DNA of 64,000 bases from Alkalihalobacillus sp. CinArs1 (GTDB taxonomy: Bacteria; Bacillota; Bacilli; Bacillales; Guptibacillaceae): positions 1-64,000 of the forward strand of contig NZ_CANDOB010000004.1 in assembly GCF_947387515.1 (NCBI RefSeq). The letters run 5' to 3'. The notes below the pieces were generated by a model. That model was not told the DNA's origin, ran no database searches, and saw only the letters and a list, made by a program, of their open reading frames with translations. Both the position numbers and the translations under genes were made by a program. Numbering within the stretch: the stretch's first letter is position 1; the number at the start of each line of letters is the position of its first letter. This document shows, one piece after another, positions 59,519-64,000 of the stretch.

Positions 59519-60607
59519 TTAAATATTATGCTTTTGATGGAACGTGTTCATGAAGTCGCATAGTGCTTTGACAGATTCGAGTGGAACTGCATTGTAGATG
59601 GAAGCGCGACACCCTCCGATCGAACGGTGCCCCTTCAGTCCTACAAAACCTTCGTCTTCTGCTTCTTTAAGGAATAATTCTTCTAGTTCTTTCTCACGTA
59701 ATGTAAAGGTGACGTTCATGCTAGAGCGGCTTTGTTTATCTGCGATGCCATTATAAAATCCGTTGCTCTCATCGATCGTTTTATAGAGAAGACTTGCTTT
59801 TTCTTTATTCCATTTTTCGATCGCTTCAATGCCTCCATATTTCTTTGTCCATTTTAAAACGAGTGATAGCATGTAAATGGAAAATGACGGAGGTGTGTTG
59901 TAGAGTGAACTCTTTTCAACATGAGTCCTGTAATCTAGCATTGTAGGCAAGTTCTTAGGTGCGTTTTTTAGTAGATCCTTCTTCAAAATAACTACCGTAA
60001 CACCAGCAGGTCCAAGGTTCTTTTGTGCGCCAGCATAGATCAATCCAAATTGTTCGATCGGAATAGCACGGCTCAAGATGTCACTAGACATATCTGCAAT
60101 AAATGTCTTGTCTGGTTCGTTAGGGAATTCTTTCCACTGAGTACCATGTATCGTATTGTTGGATGTTAGGTGTACGTATGCATCATTATCCCTGTAGGTT
60201 AATTCGTCAGGAGTGGGGATACGGCTGAAATTTGTTTGTTCTCCATTTGCTCCTATGAACGTATCACCTACTTTTTGTGCTTCTTTCAAGGCTTTTTGTG
60301 ACCAGCTTCCTGTAAGAAAATAATTTCCCTGTTGTCCTTCTTGTAAAAAGTTCATAGGGACCATTGAGAACTGCAAGCTAGCTCCACCTTGTAGGAAGAG
60401 AACTTCATAATCGTCTGGAATATTGAGAAGCTCACGCAATAGGTTAACTGCTCCTTCATGTATCGCTTTGTATTCCTTGCTACGATGACTGAATTCCATG
60501 ACTGACATACCAAATTGTTGATAGCTGATCAGTTCAGATTGCGCTTGGTCTAGTACTTCAAGAGGTAATGCAGAAGGACCGGCATTAAAATTAAAACGTC
60601 TATTCAA
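59519..60607 (-). CDS. serC: Phosphoserine aminotransferase SerC
   Basis: A 362-residue class V, PLP-dependent aminotransferase that converts 3-phosphohydroxypyruvate to phosphoserine in serine synthesis. N-terminal NFNAGPSALPLEVL, phosphate-binding LQGGASLQFSMVPMN, the PLP-Lys region GLIYAGAQKNLGPAGV (Lys near residue 197) and the C-terminal LKGHRSIGGCRASIYNA are canonical. TTG start with AAAGGAG about 9 nt upstream. It is in the same position as B. subtilis serC, between the trpP and hit genes. Confidence 0.96.
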   Translation of the reverse strand: MNRRFNFNAGPSALPLEVLDQAQSELISYQQFGMSVMEFSHRSKEYKAIHEGAVNLLRELLNIPDDYEVLFLQGGASLQFSMVPMNFLQEGQQGNYFLTGSWSQKALKEAQKVGDTFIGANGEQTNFSRIPTPDELTYRDNDAYVHLTSNNTIHGTQWKEFPNEPDKTFIADMSSDILSRAIPIEQFGLIYAGAQKNLGPAGVTVVILKKDLLKNAPKNLPTMLDYRTHVEKSSLYNTPPSFSIYMLSLVLKWTKKYGGIEAIEKWNKEKASLLYKTIDESNGFYNGIADKQSRSSMNVTFTLREKELEELFLKEAEDEGFVGLKGHRSIGGCRASIYNAVPLESVKALCDFMNTFHQKHNI

Positions 60608-60728
60608 CAGAAGACACTCCTTTAATGTAGTAATGCGATAACCTATTTTGTTTGTAATTATCCTATCATTATCGAAACCTTATCGCTATATTTTTTCTGA
60701 ATCTTATAAAAGATTTCGCTTTAACTTT

Positions 60729-60756
60729 TTGATAACTTGCATTGTTTTGCTATCCT
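60729..60756 (+). promoter_or_regulatory. Sigma-A promoter of the GGCT-like gene
   Basis: TTGATA (60729-60734), 16 bp and an extended -10 TG-C-TATCCT (60748-60756). Start near 60763. Confidence 0.5.
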
Positions 60757-60790
60757 AATAGGAACGAATGAAAAAGGAGTGAACCATAAC

Positions 60791-61678
60791 ATGTACCGAG
60801 AAAATAAACCAATTCATATCGGACCATACGACCATCCAGATATTTATCCAGGACCCAGGCCATCTTCTTCGTTCGTTTATCATAACGGAAAAGCTCATAG
60901 AATTGATGAACAGCAAAATGTCCCAATCGAAGAACAAGTTGTTCAATACTCTATGGGGGAAGAAGTAACGGGAACACTATCTTTTTCCTCACCAACAAAG
61001 TTGACAGTTAATGAATTGCTGAAGAGTGAAGGGCTTACTTCCATTGAAGATCGGATTCCTTTACTGGCATATGGTTCTAACGTTTGTTTGGCGCAATTAA
61101 AATATAAATTCAGCCTTAATCCAGATTTAAACGACTTTATCTTGTTTTTCCGTGCAAACATCGTAGATACCGATGTCGTTGCAGGATCGTTTCTAGCACC
61201 ATATGGAGCACTTCCGGCAGTAATCGCCCCGGTTACAGGTGCTAAAACAGAGGTTTGGGTTACCTTTGTTGAGCGTGAACAACTCGAGCTATTGAACCGT
61301 ACAGAAGGCAGCTATGTTCTTAGGGAGCACCAAGGCGAAAAGCTTATGCTAACGACAGGTGAGCGATTTGAACGGGTATATGCTTACTATTATCCTCATG
61401 CATTGTTAAGAGAGGGTTCAATGGTACGGTTTATGGATATCCCGGGGCAATCGCCTTTGCCATCCATGTGGCAGGCTGACTTGTTGAATGAACTGAAAGG
61501 ACTGATGGGATATGAGGGGCATAGGGAGGAGTTCATACATGAACTTCGTTGGAACTCGATCCTTCAGTCAAAAGTATCTACACTCCTGGCTGGCATGGAG
61601 GAGAAGTTCGACCATTCAGATTGGGTAGAGCCAACAGGGTTTCACACGTTGAAGGAAATGAAAAGGTCATGTAAATAA
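60791..61678 (+). CDS. Gamma-glutamylcyclotransferase-like protein
   Basis: A 295-residue protein. Residues 85-215 show the cyclotransferase fold features: the substrate loop LAYGSNVCLAQLKYKF (YGSN) and, about 100 residues later, LLNRTEGSYVLRE, where the Glu of TEG aligns with the catalytic Glu of human GGCT (inference from motif spacing). The N-terminus is Pro/Tyr-rich (HIGPYDHPDIYPGPRPSSSF), like coat-surface or adaptor tails. The C-terminal 80 residues are helical with no known domain. GGCTs cleave gamma-glutamyl amides to pyroglutamate. AAAGGAGTG precedes the ATG at 60791. No operon partner. Confidence 0.72.
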   Translation: MYRENKPIHIGPYDHPDIYPGPRPSSSFVYHNGKAHRIDEQQNVPIEEQVVQYSMGEEVTGTLSFSSPTKLTVNELLKSEGLTSIEDRIPLLAYGSNVCLAQLKYKFSLNPDLNDFILFFRANIVDTDVVAGSFLAPYGALPAVIAPVTGAKTEVWVTFVEREQLELLNRTEGSYVLREHQGEKLMLTTGERFERVYAYYYPHALLREGSMVRFMDIPGQSPLPSMWQADLLNELKGLMGYEGHREEFIHELRWNSILQSKVSTLLAGMEEKFDHSDWVEPTGFHTLKEMKRSCK

Positions 61679-61706
61679 AAAAGGAGGCGTTTGCCTCCTT
61701 TTTTGT
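61676..61706. terminator. Bidirectional terminator
   Basis: AAAAAAGGAGGC / GCCTCCTTTTTT between the GGCT-like gene and hit. Confidence 0.92.
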
Positions 61707-61707
61707 A

Positions 61708-62139
61708 TTACTTAAATTGTGAGCGAATTCCTTCTGCAAGCTTCTGTAGCTTCTCGGCATCGTATTCACTTTCGTGTGTTTTCCAGACAGCGCCGAATCC
61801 ATCGCCTTTCCCATAGCGTGGAATAAGGTGAAGGTGATAGTGAAACACAGATTGTCCAGCAATCGCTTCATTGTTATTTAATATATTCATACCTTCAGGT
61901 GCAAAATTTGCTTTTAATGCATTTGCAATTTCAGGAACAGCTTCAAAGAGCTTTGATGCTGTATCAGAATCTAACTCATAAATGTTTTGCTTATGTTTCT
62001 TTGGAATGACTAGTGTGTGCCCCTCCGTTACCTGGGTGAGGTCTAGAAAAGCTAAAACATCTTCTGATTCATAAACTTTAGCTGATGGAATATCGCCATT
62101 AATGATTTTACAAAAAATACAGTCAGGAGAATGACTCAT
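61708..62139 (-). CDS. hit: HIT-family hydrolase Hit
   Basis: A 143-residue histidine-triad nucleotide hydrolase of the HINT type. CIFCKIINGDIPSAKVYES opens with a zinc-type CxxC pair and the catalytic triad is in SVFHYHLHLIPRY. The family hydrolyses AMP-lysine or similar nucleoside phosphoramidates. GGAAAGG-type site precedes the ATG. In B. subtilis hit lies next to ecsA in the opposite direction, as here. Confidence 0.96.
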   Translation of the reverse strand: MSHSPDCIFCKIINGDIPSAKVYESEDVLAFLDLTQVTEGHTLVIPKKHKQNIYELDSDTASKLFEAVPEIANALKANFAPEGMNILNNNEAIAGQSVFHYHLHLIPRYGKGDGFGAVWKTHESEYDAEKLQKLAEGIRSQFK

Positions 62140-62206
62140 TACGATCTTCCTTTCATCATTTTTGTTTATCGTACCATATTTTTCATGTTTATTGAAAAAT
62201 CAAATA

Positions 62207-62232
62207 AGGCTCTGCCGGGGGTGCAGAGCCAT
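62207..62232. other. Strong hairpin upstream of hit
   Basis: GGCTCTGC / GCAGAGCC with a C/G-rich loop. On the minus strand it is followed by a T-rich but interrupted run (TTATTTGATTTTTC), pointing toward hit. It might be an attenuator-like or orphan element. Confidence 0.45.
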
Positions 62233-62392
62233 GAGCGTAACTAGTTTCAGGGAAGACGTCACACTCCGTACTAGGTTGCTCGGAAATAGAACAAACTATT
62301 CAACTGTTTTGCGAATATTCTTATGAAAATCTGGATTCCTTCGTTTAATCAAGATATGATGTGTACAGATTTATAAAATGGAGGAGAGACAA

Positions 62393-62863
62393 ATGAAGTT
62401 TCGTTTTCTAGCAATAGTAGGGATTCTTATCGTTTCCGTTATGACGGGGTGCAATAATAATGAAAGTCATATCCAAGAACATTTAAGTAATGGAGATATA
62501 CGGGAAACAACAGCATCTAACGAACTCCCTACATTCCTTGAAGATAAACACGATACAGTACAGGCAATCTATTCAAAAGTAGAGTCGGAGGAAGATTTAT
62601 TACAACACATACCATGTTATTGCGGTTGTGGAGACACGGCAGGTCACATGAATAATTACGACTGCTTTGTACATGACAAAACAGCTGAACGTACTACTTG
62701 GGATGACCATGGTACGAAGTGCGGCGTTTGTCTTGACATCGCTGTGAAAGCCATTGAAATGAAAGAAAATGGAAAGTCGGTTAAAGACATTCGAGCGTTC
62801 ATCGATGAGACGTATAAGGTTGGTTATGGCAAACCAACTCCGACGCCGCTACCAGAAGCGTAG
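62393..62863 (+). CDS. PCYCGC-motif lipoprotein
   Basis: A 156-residue lipoprotein. The signal peptide ends at MTGC (Cys near residue 19). The motif HIPCYCGCGDTAGH followed by NNYDCFVHD and KCGVCLDIA marks the PCYCGC family (Pfam 'PCYCGC motif-containing'); seven cysteines in 60 residues suggest metal binding. Family members often lie beside copper or cytochrome oxidase assembly genes, not the case here. The ATG at 62393 lies 7 nt after GGAGGAGA. It is between hit and ecsA, where B. subtilis has no gene. Confidence 0.88.
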   Translation: MKFRFLAIVGILIVSVMTGCNNNESHIQEHLSNGDIRETTASNELPTFLEDKHDTVQAIYSKVESEEDLLQHIPCYCGCGDTAGHMNNYDCFVHDKTAERTTWDDHGTKCGVCLDIAVKAIEMKENGKSVKDIRAFIDETYKVGYGKPTPTPLPEA

Positions 62864-62927
62864 TCGTTTCACCGAGGTAATCAAAGTTTGTTAAAATGGA
62901 GTCAAATACAGAAATGAGAGGGTCATT

Positions 62928-63668
62928 ATGTCGAATTCGATCTTAGAAGTGAACAATTTAACTGGTGGATACCAGGCAAATAAACCTGTTTTGCATGATC
63001 TTTCTTTAAATGTGAATGCGAATGAGATCGTAGGATTGATCGGTTTGAACGGAGCAGGAAAAAGTACCACTATTAAGCATGTTCTTGGTCTGCTTGATCC
63101 TATGAAAGGAAACATCCGTGTTGCAGGTAATACTTTCAGTGAAAACAAAGATAAGTACCGAAAACAATTTTCCTACATACCTGAAACACCTTTATTGTAC
63201 GATGAATTGACGCTTTGGGAGCATTTACAATTGACTGCTCTTGCGTACGACTTGGAAGAGGGTTGGGAACAAAGGGCAGATGGTCTTTTGAAAGAGTTTC
63301 GAATGACGAATATGAAAAGCTGGTTTCCGGGTCACTTTTCAAAAGGGATGAGGCAGAAGGTTATGATCATGTGTGCTTTCCTTGTTCAACCTTCTCTCTA
63401 TATTGTCGATGAACCGTTTGTCGGACTCGATCCGATCGGCATCCAGTCTTTCTTGGATATGATGGTCCAAGTGAAAGAGAAGGGTGCTGGCGTATTGATG
63501 TCTACTCATATTCTTTCTACAGCTGAACGATACTGTGATCGCTTCATCATCCTACATGATGGTGTCATTGTTATGTCAGGAACAATGGCGGAGCTTCAGA
63601 AACAAATCGGGCGTAAGGACGCTACATTGGATGACATCTATATCGAAGCGACCAGGAGCGAGAAATGA
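62928..63668 (+). CDS. ecsA: EcsA, ABC transporter ATPase
   Basis: A 246-residue ABC ATPase; B. subtilis EcsA is similar in size. Walker A GLNGAGKSTT, signature FSKGMRQKVMIMCAFL, Walker B YIVDEPFVGLDPIG and H-loop MSTHIL. EcsAB supports intramembrane proteolysis by RasP and thereby secretion and competence. The stop overlaps the ecsB start (ATGA). Confidence 0.96.
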   Translation: MSNSILEVNNLTGGYQANKPVLHDLSLNVNANEIVGLIGLNGAGKSTTIKHVLGLLDPMKGNIRVAGNTFSENKDKYRKQFSYIPETPLLYDELTLWEHLQLTALAYDLEEGWEQRADGLLKEFRMTNMKSWFPGHFSKGMRQKVMIMCAFLVQPSLYIVDEPFVGLDPIGIQSFLDMMVQVKEKGAGVLMSTHILSTAERYCDRFIILHDGVIVMSGTMAELQKQIGRKDATLDDIYIEATRSEK

Positions 63669-64000
63669 TGCAGTTCGAGACCCTGTGGAAGGAAAGAGCG
63701 GGTGCCTTTTGGAAGATTGCGCTTCGTTACTTCCGGTTAATCGGTAATAGCAGCTTTCTATTTACGCTCGTCCTGACCCTTATCTTTGGCGCATATTATT
63801 ATAGTGAATTACTCAAGGTACTGCCCGAAGCGTTTCCAGGCATTGCTGTTATCACGATCATCGCTTCTTTTGTAATCGTAAGGTCCCCTCTAAGGTTCTT
63901 TCTATCAGAAGCTGATCTTGTATTCTTATTACCTGCAGAAAGAAATCTAAAAGACTATTTTAACCGATCACTACTCTATAGCTTTATGCTTCAGGCGTTC
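63665..64000 (+). CDS. ecsB: EcsB, ABC transporter membrane subunit (5' part)
   Basis: The first 112 codons of the membrane subunit of Ecs, open to the window end. It begins MMQFETLWKERAGAFW and has a hydrophobic segment (SFLFTLVLTLIFGAYYY) and another beginning (PGIAVITIIASFVIVRSPLRFF). The residues after it (SEADLVFLLPAERNL) are typical of EcsB. The ATG at 63665 overlaps the ecsA stop; the ATG at 63668 could serve too. Confidence 0.93.
   Translation, partial: MMQFETLWKERAGAFWKIALRYFRLIGNSSFLFTLVLTLIFGAYYYSELLKVLPEAFPGIAVITIIASFVIVRSPLRFFLSEADLVFLLPAERNLKDYFNRSLLYSFMLQAF

Overview
The window is a piece of chromosome from a spore-forming member of the Bacillaceae. The support is a tRNA run in the order of the distal end of B. 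subtilis trnD, endospore genes (prkA, yhbH, spoVR, yheC/D family, yhaL, an alpha/beta SASP), Gram-positive Shine-Dalgarno sites (AGGAGG) with many TTG/GTG starts, and long blocks collinear with the B. subtilis yhb-yhc-yhx and yhe-yha-hpr-serC-hit-ecs regions. GC content looks low (about 40%). I cannot name the species.

Layout. 1-730: eight tRNAs (the first cut by the window edge) with a terminator. 0.9-8.7 kb: housekeeping and repair genes (DUF421 membrane protein, FrnE-like thiol oxidoreductase, B3/4 protein, ABC-class ATPase, queG, ogt-type methyltransferase, amidase, trmL). 8.9-23 kb: IsdG-like monooxygenase, prkA, signal peptidase, yhbH, a secreted ComEC-like hydrolase, CBS protein, yhcX, pgcA, a CsoR/CstR-family repressor followed by a membrane protein and a TlpA-type redoxin, then spoVR with a translationally coupled membrane protein. 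prkA, yhbH and spoVR, which are one gene set in many bacteria, are spread here over 13 kb; prkA has a good sigma-E promoter candidate and spoVR a weaker one. 23-29.5 kb: potassium channel subunit, a tandem repeat array, SASP, an amino-acid ABC transporter without its ATPase, and the msmX/yxkF pair.

29.5-36.8 kb is the yhe cluster: yheE, four tandem ATP-grasp proteins of the YheC/YheD family (B. subtilis has two) in a long-short-long-short pattern behind a sigma-K-like promoter, then divergent yheB-yheA. 37-51.7 kb is the yha cluster (yhaX, aldehyde dehydrogenase, yhaQP ABC exporter, yhaON SbcCD-like pair, yhaM, MFS, yhaL), with a CssRS secretion-stress two-component system inserted between yhaN and yhaM. 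prsA follows at 52 kb, then yhaI, hpr (scoC), yhaH, a UbiB-type kinase with a small coupled partner, trpP with a TRAP-like leader, serC, a gamma-glutamylcyclotransferase-like protein, hit, a PCYCGC lipoprotein, ecsA and the start of ecsB. Several products concern secretion and exoprotease control (SipS-type peptidase, PrsA, CssRS, Hpr, Ecs).

The most unusual material is not protein-coding. Two loci (24.66-25.13 kb and 39.90-40.22 kb) carry head-to-tail arrays of a 120-123 bp palindromic element whose stems change with pairing kept. There is also a probable orphan small RNA at about 2.69-2.79 kb, a 70-bp hairpin after yheA, an SD-masking hairpin before a small gene at 29.77 kb, and the trpP leader. 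Among proteins, the duplicated ATP-grasp pairs and the CstR-like/membrane/redoxin operon are the best leads for something not yet described. I saw no prophage, insertion sequence or CRISPR array.
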